DNA from: Bacteroidota bacterium
GTDB lineage: Bacteria > Bacteroidota > Bacteroidia > Chitinophagales > Chitinophagaceae
Direction of reading: 5' to 3'
Assembly (NCBI GenBank): GCA_023386555.1
Contig: JAEWJK010000001.1
Location: 124,001 to 188,000 of the forward strand
Length of the DNA stretch: 64,000 nt
A program made the position numbers and the translations under genes. The notes below the pieces were generated by a model. The model had not been told where the DNA came from and searched no databases. It worked only from the letters and a program-made list of their open reading frames with translations. Numbering within the stretch: position 1 is the first letter of the stretch; each line of letters starts with the position of its first letter. Positions 8,062 through 15,669 of the stretch are shown here, piece after piece.

Positions 8062-8223
8062 TTTTTGTTCATTATGGAGCAGATTTATTCATACAAAGCT
8101 TAGCGACTTTGCTCCTTTGCGGCTTTGCGTGAAAAGCTCCACAACGTTCAGAACGATAAAGTGCTTGCGACGCAACAGACGATGCTATGCAATACTATCG
8201 TTGGTATCTAAAACATTAATGCT

Positions 8224-9504
8224 ATGAAAGCCATTGTAGATTGTAATTCATTTTACTGCTCCTGCGAAAGAGTATTTCGTCCAGACCTGGAAAATAAACC
8301 TGTGGTAGTACTCAGTAACAATGATGGATGCATCATTTCTATCAGCAATGAAGCAAAAGCATTCGGTATTGATATGGCTGTACCTTATTACATGGTTAAA
8401 GACCAGATTGAAAAAAATGGAGTAGAAACATTTTCATCTAACTATAATCTTTATGGCGATCTCAGTTGGCGTGTAATGCAAACATTGCAACACCTTGTAG
8501 GAGAAGAGAACGTAGAAATATATTCAGTTGATGAAGCTTTTCTTGATCTCAAACACATACCTAAAGACCAATTACACGAATGTGCATTACACATAAGAGA
8601 AACCGTTGAAGAATGGACAGGTGTTTCTGTTTCTGTAGGTATTGGAGAAACAAAAGTGTTGTCTAAAGTGGCTAATAAGCTTTCAAAGAAATTGAGAGTT
8701 TCTACAAAAACATGGGTGCTTGATACGGAAGAAGCAACAGCAGATGCTTTGCAACGAACATTGGTTGGTGATCTTTGGGGAATCGGTCGTCGTTATGCTA
8801 ATAAACTGGTTGAATGGAATATTCATACTGCCTGGGAATTAAAACACATGAGCGAAGAATGGGCAAGAAGGCATCTCGGTGGAGTTGTTGGTGTAAGAAT
8901 GATACAAGAATTGAATGGAAAAGCCACTATTCAAATGAAAGATCCATTGGAGAATAAGAAAATGATTGCTACAACAAGAATGTTTGGTGCTGCAGTAAGT
9001 GATTTGAAAGACATCAAAGAAGCCATTGCTACTTATACTACAAGAGCAGCAGAAAAATTAAGAAGGCAACAAAGTGCTGCAGGTATCATCAGTGTGTTTG
9101 TTGTTCCAAAACAGCAAAGCGGTTCTGGTGATTATAAACATGGCGGTTTTCCCAGAAGCAGTTATGCAACATTGCCGCTCCCTACTTCACTAACACACGA
9201 ACTAATTAAACCTGCTTTGGCAATGGCAGAACGGCTTTATAGGAAAGGCGAAAAATATAGCAAGGCTGGTGTTACACTAAGTGCCCTTGTTCCTGATGAA
9301 TCTATACAAGGCAATTTATTCAAATCAGGCACAAGGAATCAAGGTAGAGGATTGATGAACATGGTTGATAATATCAACTTCAGCATGCGGAATGATGTGA
9401 TCAAATATGCCTCATCAGGAATAGACAAACATTGGAAAATGCGGCAGGATTACAGAAGCCCACGTTATACTTCAAGATGGGATGAATTAAGAGAAGTTTC
9501 CTGA
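8224..9504 (+). CDS. umuC: DNA polymerase V catalytic subunit UmuC (Y-family)
   Basis: A 426-residue Y-family translesion polymerase. Catalytic palm motifs: VDCNSFYCSCERVFRPDLE at the N terminus and YSVDEAFLDL (metal-binding Asp-Glu) near residue 100. Also SVGIGETKVLSKVANKLSKK and the helix-hairpin-helix region VGDLWGIGRRYANKL. Residues 362-366, QGNLF, occupy the place of the sliding-clamp motif QLNLF of E. coli UmuC. The length matches E. coli UmuC (422). The gene follows umuD in the same direction and is followed by an inverted-repeat hairpin. No truncation is seen. Confidence 0.95.
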   Translation: MKAIVDCNSFYCSCERVFRPDLENKPVVVLSNNDGCIISISNEAKAFGIDMAVPYYMVKDQIEKNGVETFSSNYNLYGDLSWRVMQTLQHLVGEENVEIYSVDEAFLDLKHIPKDQLHECALHIRETVEEWTGVSVSVGIGETKVLSKVANKLSKKLRVSTKTWVLDTEEATADALQRTLVGDLWGIGRRYANKLVEWNIHTAWELKHMSEEWARRHLGGVVGVRMIQELNGKATIQMKDPLENKKMIATTRMFGAAVSDLKDIKEAIATYTTRAAEKLRRQQSAAGIISVFVVPKQQSGSGDYKHGGFPRSSYATLPLPTSLTHELIKPALAMAERLYRKGEKYSKAGVTLSALVPDESIQGNLFKSGTRNQGRGLMNMVDNINFSMRNDVIKYASSGIDKHWKMRQDYRSPRYTSRWDELREVS

Positions 9505-9567
9505 AGGTGTCCTACACCTTAACTTTCTTTAATTCTTAAGCAAACTACTGAAGGTGTAGGACACCTT
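9504..9567 (+). repeat. Large inverted repeat after umuC
   Basis: AAGGTGTCCTACACCTT (9504-9520) and its exact reverse complement (9551-9567) are separated by 30 nt. Each arm is itself a 7+3+7 palindrome. It begins at the last base of the umuC stop codon and probably ends or stabilises the transcript before the radical SAM gene. A related palindrome lies at 20381-20414. Confidence 0.7.
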
Positions 9568-9585
9568 AGCACAACAACAAATCTT

Positions 9586-10668
9586 ATGGAACACAACAAC
9601 GAACAACAACCCACATCCAACGATTATATAAAAGGCAGAGGAGCACAGTTCAATACCCCTAATAAGTTTTTAAAAAATCAAAGGGTAAGAGAACACGTAG
9701 AAGGTATTGATGATTGGACAGAACCAAGCACCGAAACACAATACTTTGAAGATCATGCAAAAGGTATCGTGAATAAGATCGACAGTCCTGATGTTGGTAT
9801 GTGGTACAGCATGAATCCTTACCAGGGCTGTGAACATGGTTGCATCTACTGTTATGCAAGAAACAGTTTTGAATATTGGGGCTGGAGTGCAGGAATTGAT
9901 TTTGAACGAAAGATCACAGTGAAAAAAAATGCACCTGAATTACTGCGGAAGTTTTTAATGAATCCTAAATGGGAATGTGTGCCGATAGGGTTAAGTGGCA
10001 ATACCGATTGTTATCAGCCAGCAGAAAGAAAATTTGGTATTACACGAAAACTACTTGAGGTGTGTAATGAATTTAATCAACCAGTAGGCATGATCACAAA
10101 GAATGCAGGTATGTTGAGAGATAAAGATTTGTTGAGTGAAATGGGAAAGAAGAACATTGTGTCCATTCTTGTTTCAATTACATCATTCAATGAAGACCTG
10201 AGAAGAGTGATGGAGCCAAGAACAACAACCGGTAAACAACGATTGAAGCTGATTGAAGAAATGAGTAAAGCCGGAGTTAGAATGGGTGTAATGTTAGGTC
10301 CGATGATACCGGGATTGAATGAACATGAAATGCATGATATCATCAAAGCAGCCAGTGAAGCAGGAGCAACATTTTCAGCCTATACTTACATCAGGTTGAA
10401 TGGTGCTATCAAATTATTATTTCATGATTGGCTCTATAAAAATTTTCCGGACCGTGCAGATAAAGTGTGGCATATGATAGAAGGAAGTCATAACGGAAAA
10501 GTAAATGACAGCCGTTGGGGTGTTAGAATGAGAGGCGAAGGAAATATTGCAGAAATGGTAGCCATGCAGTATAGGAAATACACGGAGAAATACGGATTGA
10601 ATCATGAAAGATTGGGACTTGATTGCAGTTTATTTAGAAGACCAGGTGAGCAGGGTAAGTTGTTCTGA
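9586..10668 (+). CDS. PA0069-type radical SAM protein (SplB-related), C-terminal QGKLF
   Basis: 360 residues. The 4Fe-4S motif C82-x3-C86-x2-C89 lies in NPYQGCEHGCIYCYAR, as in the PA0069/SplB-related radical SAM family. Other family segments: GKGIVNKIDSPDVGMWYSMN-like N-terminal region, SGNTDCYQPAE, TKNAGMLRD and MLGPMIPGLNEHE. The spore photoproduct lyase relationship suggests a nucleic-acid repair or modification reaction, but the substrate is unknown. The protein ends RRPGEQGKLF. QGKLF fits the QxxLF clamp-ligand pattern also seen in UmuC and in the 2H protein of this cassette. Confidence 0.85.
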   Translation: MEHNNEQQPTSNDYIKGRGAQFNTPNKFLKNQRVREHVEGIDDWTEPSTETQYFEDHAKGIVNKIDSPDVGMWYSMNPYQGCEHGCIYCYARNSFEYWGWSAGIDFERKITVKKNAPELLRKFLMNPKWECVPIGLSGNTDCYQPAERKFGITRKLLEVCNEFNQPVGMITKNAGMLRDKDLLSEMGKKNIVSILVSITSFNEDLRRVMEPRTTTGKQRLKLIEEMSKAGVRMGVMLGPMIPGLNEHEMHDIIKAASEAGATFSAYTYIRLNGAIKLLFHDWLYKNFPDRADKVWHMIEGSHNGKVNDSRWGVRMRGEGNIAEMVAMQYRKYTEKYGLNHERLGLDCSLFRRPGEQGKLF

Positions 10669-10690
10669 CCATCTTTTGTTTTTCATGGGA

Positions 10691-10716
10691 TCGTCTGTTG
10701 TGTCACTCACTTGTAC
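10691..10716 (-). repeat. Dispersed repeat copy (TTGTGTCACTCACTTGTAC type)
   Basis: A minus-orientation copy of the second subtype. A TTG-initiated upstream extension of the caspase gene would begin inside it, so I start that gene further downstream. Confidence 0.8.
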
Positions 10717-10788
10717 GTTCGGCACATAGTGGATCTGATAATAATTAGTTACCTTAACAATACTTTATCTGTGAATTGTGGGCAATAC

Positions 10789-13056
10789 ATGATAAAGTAC
10801 ATCTCTAAAATAAAATCACTAAAGATGCTGCTTAGAGGATTTATTGCTACTCTTTTCTGTAGTTTATCTATTGGGCTCGTAGCTCAAAACCAAAAGAGTA
10901 CTATAGTTAGTTCTAACTCTAACACCAAAGTAGCATCAACTGGAAACACCTATGCAATCATTGTTGGCGTTTCAGATTATAAACATATACAGCCATTGCA
11001 ATATGCTTCAAAAGATGCTGAAACATTCAAACGTCTTTTAAATACAGTAGGAAATGTACCTGATGATCACATAAGAATATACTTAGATTCCAATACAAGT
11101 AAAGCCGCTATTACTTATACATGGTCAGAGTGGCTAAGTAAAAGAAAAATAAAAAAAGGCGACCGAATATTTTTTTATCTATCTGGACACGGAGATGCCT
11201 ATCAAGGTGAACAATTCTTTTTCACTCAGGAAGCAGATTTAATTTTAGGTGCTGACAAATATGACGCCGACGGTCATGTTAATCTAACAGAGCTAAAAAG
11301 GAAATTAATTAATCAATATGTAGCCGGGTATGGAGCTGAGGTGTTCCTAATAATAGATGCCTGCAGGACAAAAGAATTAGGAAACTCGGATTCAATAAGG
11401 AATATGCAGCAGAGGTTTAATGCAGGTAATTCATATGACAGGCTTTCTGGATTTGTTACATTGTATGCAACAAAAGATGGAAGTGTTGCATACGAATCGT
11501 CGAAGTTTGGAGGAGGACATGGCTTGTTCACTTTCTACTTGATAAAAGGCTCTATGGGTGATGCAGATATAGAACCGAAAGATGGCATTATTACTTTACA
11601 TGAAATATCTCGTTATGTTGAAGATTCTGTTAAACGAAAAGCCAAAGAAACATTCAACGGAGTGCAACGACCAGTATTCAACATTATAGAGGAAGATGAT
11701 GAGAAACAATTATTCACCCTTGATCCATTAGTTGTTTCTAATGCCAATAAGGATTATGCGACACAAACAACTTTAGAGGTAAAATTATTGGCTTATGCAA
11801 AACCGAAATCTATTACAAGAATCTTCAAAGGCAAGTCTGACTCTCTTCTATTTGACACATACAAAAAGTTTACAAAATCAATAAAAGACAAAGAACTTCT
11901 TGGTCAGAATTCTGCTTTGATGTATTACAATGCATTAAAAAAATTTTGGAGCAATGATGCTCTCACTGAAGAAGCAGAGCTAATGTTAACAACAGAATTA
12001 ATAAACTATTCGCAAACATATGTTCATCTATACCTGCTAGGATTAGACATGAACTACATACAAAATAAAGCAAAATCAAATGATCCAAATGCTTTGTTTT
12101 ATCAAGACTTGTCTCTGGTATCATCTTCGAACTTTGTTTTAGCTGCACAGTGCCTGGAAACTGCAATTGATATTATGGGGAAAACAAGTATTTCAGCAAG
12201 ATCTCTTTATCCTAAACTATGGTTCTTACAAGCCCGAAGCCACTTTGATAATCCTCAACTAACTTCCTTAAATACAGCTATCCAACTAGCAGAGAAAGCC
12301 TTAAAAGTTGATACTGGAGCAGTTCACATCAATCATCTGCTTGCGATGCTAGAATTAAAACGAAACAATTTAGCTAAAGCGGAGTTCTACTTTAAAAAAG
12401 CCATAGAAGGACAAAGTGAATACAGCAAGCAAAGTGTAGAAATTGGGTATGAATTCTTCAAGTTAAAAAGATTTCAAGAAGCATCAGTCTATTATCGCCT
12501 TCATAATGCTTCAGATAAACAATATGCAATAGCCTATAATATACTTGCACTTACTTCAATTCAAAATAGTGACATGGAATCTGGAAAAAAATTTTTGAAT
12601 CTTGCTATATCAAAAGATTCCACATCTGGTTATCTAAGAAATAATATCACTGTCTTTTATCACACTTTGGCAAGGATTGCCTCACTAAATAATAAAGTGA
12701 ATGAAGCAAAAAAATTCTATTCAATAGCGGTAGATAATTCTCCAATTGGGCTGTATCCTGCTGTGGTGACTAACTTTGGAAACTTCTATTTGGATTTGCA
12801 TCACTATGATTCTGCTAAAGTTTACTTTGATAAGGCTTTGAAAGTAGAGCCTAAACGCCTAAGCACATTAAATAGTTATGCCGTTCTTTACTATAATTCA
12901 GGTTTAGCTTCGAAAAGCATTCAAAATTTGAATAACGCTATCCTCATTTCTGAACAAATATTAAAAATAACTACACCTAAATCAGAATACTACAAACCTG
13001 CTATCCAAAGAATAAAGAATTGTAAACAAGCGAAGGAATTTATTTTAACTCAATAA
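10789..13056 (+). CDS. Exported caspase-like (C14) peptidase with TPR repeats
   Basis: About 755 residues. A signal peptide (LLRGFIATLFCSLSIGLVAQ) suggests export. Next comes a caspase/metacaspase fold starting YAIIVGVSDYKHIQPLQYAS, with catalytic His134 in FFYLSGHGDAYQ and Cys192 in LIIDACRTKELG (both present), then GLFTFYLIKGSMGDAD. Residues from about 440 on form TPR-like helical repeats (AEKALKVDTGAVHINHLLAM, AKVYFDKALKVEPKRLSTL). The start could be the ATG at 10789 or at 10825; both keep the signal peptide. Caspase-TPR proteins occur in bacterial cell-death and signalling settings, but the periplasmic location argues against a standard cytoplasmic abortive-infection effector. Function unknown. 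Confidence 0.85.
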   Translation: MIKYISKIKSLKMLLRGFIATLFCSLSIGLVAQNQKSTIVSSNSNTKVASTGNTYAIIVGVSDYKHIQPLQYASKDAETFKRLLNTVGNVPDDHIRIYLDSNTSKAAITYTWSEWLSKRKIKKGDRIFFYLSGHGDAYQGEQFFFTQEADLILGADKYDADGHVNLTELKRKLINQYVAGYGAEVFLIIDACRTKELGNSDSIRNMQQRFNAGNSYDRLSGFVTLYATKDGSVAYESSKFGGGHGLFTFYLIKGSMGDADIEPKDGIITLHEISRYVEDSVKRKAKETFNGVQRPVFNIIEEDDEKQLFTLDPLVVSNANKDYATQTTLEVKLLAYAKPKSITRIFKGKSDSLLFDTYKKFTKSIKDKELLGQNSALMYYNALKKFWSNDALTEEAELMLTTELINYSQTYVHLYLLGLDMNYIQNKAKSNDPNALFYQDLSLVSSSNFVLAAQCLETAIDIMGKTSISARSLYPKLWFLQARSHFDNPQLTSLNTAIQLAEKALKVDTGAVHINHLLAMLELKRNNLAKAEFYFKKAIEGQSEYSKQSVEIGYEFFKLKRFQEASVYYRLHNASDKQYAIAYNILALTSIQNSDMESGKKFLNLAISKDSTSGYLRNNITVFYHTLARIASLNNKVNEAKKFYSIAVDNSPIGLYPAVVTNFGNFYLDLHHYDSAKVYFDKALKVEPKRLSTLNSYAVLYYNSGLASKSIQNLNNAILISEQILKITTPKSEYYKPAIQRIKNCKQAKEFILTQ

Positions 13057-13161
13057 ACTTTATATATCTAAACACCTTGGTTCGTATTCCGTGAACCATA
13101 TTAATGAATCTATATTCCACTTCCTCACTATTATTCTTTCGTTACTTTTAACGAAAGAAAA

Positions 13162-14808
13162 ATGACTATGAGATATTTCCTTTTTGCGATTGCCATTGCA
13201 ACGATCATCAGTTGTAAGAACTATTCTGCCGAATCAACATCAACTGCAGATTCAGCTAATGATTACATCAGCCAGAAACTTGCTTCGTATGCACCCGTAA
13301 AACTGATTGCTGATCTTTCTCAATTAAGTGATAGCGACAGGCAGGTAATTCCTTTGCTGATAGAAGCTGCAAAGATTATGGATACATTATTCTGGCTGCA
13401 GAGTTATGGTAATCCTGATAGCTTGCTAAATAATATTACTGATCCAACTACAAAAAAGTTTGTGATGATCAATTATGGTCCGTGGGACAGGTTAAATGGC
13501 GATACCTCTTTTATTGCAGGCATTGGTAAAAAACCTGAAACAGCAAATTTTTATCCGGCAGATATGACCAAAGAGGAACTGGATAAAAGCAACGTGAAAG
13601 ATAAAGATGGGCAATATTCAATTATCAGAAGAGACAGCACAGGAAAATTATATTCTATTCCTTACCATGTTGCTTATAAAGAACCTTTACAACGTGCAGC
13701 TGCATTATTGAAACAGGCTTCACAATTAGCTACAGAACCTGAGTTCAAAAAATATCTTGCGCTTCGTGCCGATGCTTTGATCACAAATATATACACAGCA
13801 TCTGATATTGCATGGATGGATATGAAAAACAATAGTCTTGATGTTATCATCGGCCCGATTGAGAATTATGAAGATGCATTATACAACAGGAGAAATGCAT
13901 ACGAAGCGTACGTGTTATTGAAAGATAAACAATGGAGCCAACGTTTAGAAAAATATGTTGCCATGTTACCTGAGTTGCAACAAGGATTACCGGTAGACGC
14001 TAAATACAAAGCAGAGAAACCTGGCACTTCATCCCAATTAGCAGCTTATGATATCCTGTATTATGCAGGCCATTCGAATAGTGGAGGAAAAACAATTGCA
14101 GTAAATCTTCCGAACGATGAAACATTGCAGCAGACAAAAGGAACTCGTCGATCACAACTCAAAAATGCAATGCAGGCGAAGTTTGATAAGATCATGCAAC
14201 CGATTGCAAATGAATTTATCGATCCTTCACAGGTTACACAAGTGAATTTTGATGCATTCTTTTCAAATGTTATGTTTCATGAGGTAGCTCATGGTCTTGG
14301 TATAAAGAATACAGTGAATGGGAAAGGAACTGTTCGTAATGCATTACAGGAACAAGGTTCATGGTTGGAAGAAGCAAAAGCCGACATACTGGGATTATAC
14401 ATGGTTTCTGAATTGGTAAAGAAAGGAGAATTGCAAGGGCCAATAGAAAATTATTATACAACTTTCATGGCTGGCATTTTAAGAAGTGTTCGTTTTGGTG
14501 CAAGTTCTGCTCATGGTAAAGCAAACATGCTTGCATTTAATTTTTTCCAGGAGAAAGGTGCATTTGAAAAAACAAAAGATGGAAAGTATAAAGTGAACTA
14601 TGAAAAATTCACTACCGCAATGAATGATCTCAGCAATCTTATTTTAACCTTACAAGGAAATGGAGACAAAGCAGGTGTTGCAAAACTGCAGGCTGAGAAA
14701 GGTATCGTTAAACCAGAACTTCAAGCCGATCTTGACCAGCTTTCAAAAAAAGGAATTCCGGTTGATATTGTTTTTGAACAAGGTGTTGATGTGCTAGGAT
14801 TAAAATAA
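13162..14808 (+). CDS. M49-like zinc peptidase/hydrolase, lipoprotein
   Basis: 548 residues. A lipoprotein signal (FAIAIATIISCKNYS) predicts membrane anchoring after export. The zinc motif is H373-EVAH-377 in MFHEVAHGLGIKN, followed by the acidic metal ligand region WLEEAKADILGLY about 50 residues later. This arrangement and the segment YGPWDRLNGDTSF resemble the dipeptidyl-peptidase III (M49)-related Zn hydrolases common in Bacteroidota, in which the motif is HExxH rather than HExxxH. The substrate is likely short peptides but is unproven. The start could also be the ATG two codons later. Confidence 0.8.
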   Translation: MTMRYFLFAIAIATIISCKNYSAESTSTADSANDYISQKLASYAPVKLIADLSQLSDSDRQVIPLLIEAAKIMDTLFWLQSYGNPDSLLNNITDPTTKKFVMINYGPWDRLNGDTSFIAGIGKKPETANFYPADMTKEELDKSNVKDKDGQYSIIRRDSTGKLYSIPYHVAYKEPLQRAAALLKQASQLATEPEFKKYLALRADALITNIYTASDIAWMDMKNNSLDVIIGPIENYEDALYNRRNAYEAYVLLKDKQWSQRLEKYVAMLPELQQGLPVDAKYKAEKPGTSSQLAAYDILYYAGHSNSGGKTIAVNLPNDETLQQTKGTRRSQLKNAMQAKFDKIMQPIANEFIDPSQVTQVNFDAFFSNVMFHEVAHGLGIKNTVNGKGTVRNALQEQGSWLEEAKADILGLYMVSELVKKGELQGPIENYYTTFMAGILRSVRFGASSAHGKANMLAFNFFQEKGAFEKTKDGKYKVNYEKFTTAMNDLSNLILTLQGNGDKAGVAKLQAEKGIVKPELQADLDQLSKKGIPVDIVFEQGVDVLGLK

Positions 14809-14946
14809 TGATGGCTTGAAATGCTTTTCTGCAAAGGGTTTCAGAAGAATAAAAACTTTGTTGCAAAAATTTATTTCCAAAAAAATATGGAAGCAACAAA
14901 AAAATAAATTCATCTTTGCCACCGCAAATAAAAAATAAAACAGCAA

Positions 14947-15039
14947 ATGCTCAATCAAAATTTACATATTGAAACAGCAAAATGGTTTATTCCCATAGCG
15001 GATTATACCAATTGCAGGGCATGTAAAGCTGTGTGTTGA
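14947..15039 (+). CDS. Possible 30-residue leader peptide
   Basis: An ATG-to-TGA frame coding MLNQNLHIETAKWFIPIADY then TNCRACKAVC, with three Cys in the last eight residues. The base stretch GCAGGGC inside it (15014-15020) is complementary to GCCCTGC (15065-15071), the left arm of the terminator that follows. Translation or stalling here could therefore choose between antiterminator and terminator. No start-site or conservation evidence is available, so coding status is uncertain; it could simply be part of a non-coding leader. Confidence 0.35.
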   Translation: MLNQNLHIETAKWFIPIADYTNCRACKAVC

Positions 15040-15060
15040 TACAACAAAAACTAACAAGCT

Positions 15061-15093
15061 AAAAGCCCTGCAGCAACTGCGGGGCTTTTCTTT
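15061..15093 (+). terminator. Strong terminator with competing antiterminator pairing
   Basis: AAAAGCCCTGCAG / CTGCGGGGCTTTT arms (13 positions, one G-U pair) with loop CAA, followed by CTTTT. The left arm can alternatively pair with GCAGGGC at 15014-15020, which gives an attenuator-like switch about 580 bp before the Ro60 gene. Confidence 0.75.
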
Positions 15094-15196
15094 TAGCAGT
15101 ATAGAAATAAAATAAATTTTTTGATGAGGAGTGTGTAAAACAGATCACTCAGCATCTATAAGAGCAGAAAAAATTAAATAATGCAAACGATGATAA

Positions 15197-15281
15197 GGAT
15201 ACATAGTAACAAGCCCAAATGGAACCTCTGTACAAAGCAGAATAGTGATCGCTTTGTCTTTGGTGGGGCAATCTTGTATCC
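15197..15281 (+). ncRNA. Candidate structured RNA of unknown family
   Basis: The region closes with GGATACA (15197-15203) / TGTATCC (15275-15281). An inner helix ACAAAGC / GCTTTGT spans about 15232-15257, and GCCCAAA can pair with TTTGGTGGGGC. The 85-nt cloverleaf-like outline lies between two terminators in the Ro60 upstream region. It does not carry the internal-loop motif of the Y RNAs downstream, nor a clear T-arm. Confidence 0.35.
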
Positions 15282-15334
15282 ATACATACGACCGTGTTAT
15301 AAACGAATTAGTTAAACTCTAACTAGTGAGGTAT

Positions 15335-15367
15335 AAGCCCGGTCAAGAAATGATCGGGCTTTTTTTA
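15335..15367 (+). terminator. Intrinsic terminator upstream of the Ro60 gene
   Basis: AAGCCCGGTCA / TGATCGGGCTT arms with loop AGAAA, followed by TTTTTT. It ends whatever is transcribed from the 15.1-15.3 kb region. Confidence 0.85.
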
Positions 15368-15378
15368 TTGATGATTTA

Positions 15379-15480
15379 ATGATTGAAATCATGGAGAACA
15401 AGTTTGAATTAAAAGAATTGATCAGGCTATTTGGTGAAGTACAAGTGCTGAGAATGATGAAAGGGGTCACAGCTGATTGA
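15379..15480 (+). CDS. Possible small protein of 33 residues
   Basis: The ATG-to-TGA frame begins MIEIMENKFELKELIRLFGE, a helix-like amphipathic composition, directly after a terminator and before the Ro60 gene. No family recognised. The remaining 180 bp to the Ro60 start contain an imperfect CCTCCCTCTT...AAGAGGGTGAGG hairpin (15535-15568) and a dispersed repeat copy (15592-15616). May be a gene remnant. Confidence 0.3.
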   Translation: MIEIMENKFELKELIRLFGEVQVLRMMKGVTAD

Positions 15481-15591
15481 AAAAATGAATATGATGTGTT
15501 TGTGCAAAAGACAAATACTGAAGAAACAGTCAGTCCTCCCTCTTCTTTGAGAGGGAAAGAGGGTGAGGTCAGCTGAACAAAGTATAGCAAG

Positions 15592-15616
15592 CACAAGAGT
15601 GCGACGCAAGCAAAGC
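15592..15616 (+). repeat. Dispersed repeat copy upstream of the Ro60 gene
   Basis: CACAAGAGTGCGACGCAAGC, a plus-orientation copy ending about 50 bp before the Ro60 start codon. Confidence 0.75.
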
Positions 15617-15669
15617 AAAATAGTAAGCCGGAACGCCGGCTTCATAAAACAAAAAACAGGAGGTGAATC

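Noticed and set aside
8018..8227. 69-codon open frame between umuD and umuC
   Set aside because: It is made mostly of two dispersed repeat copies and their flanks, with no family similarity.
10711..10788. N-terminal extension of the caspase-like gene from a TTG start
   Set aside because: The TTG is inside a dispersed repeat; a signal peptide begins properly at a downstream ATG.
14809..15669. Sigma-54 (-24/-12) promoter for an RtcR-type regulator upstream of rsr
   Set aside because: RtcR control is known in Proteobacteria, but I find no GG-N10-GC element and no rtcR gene in the window.
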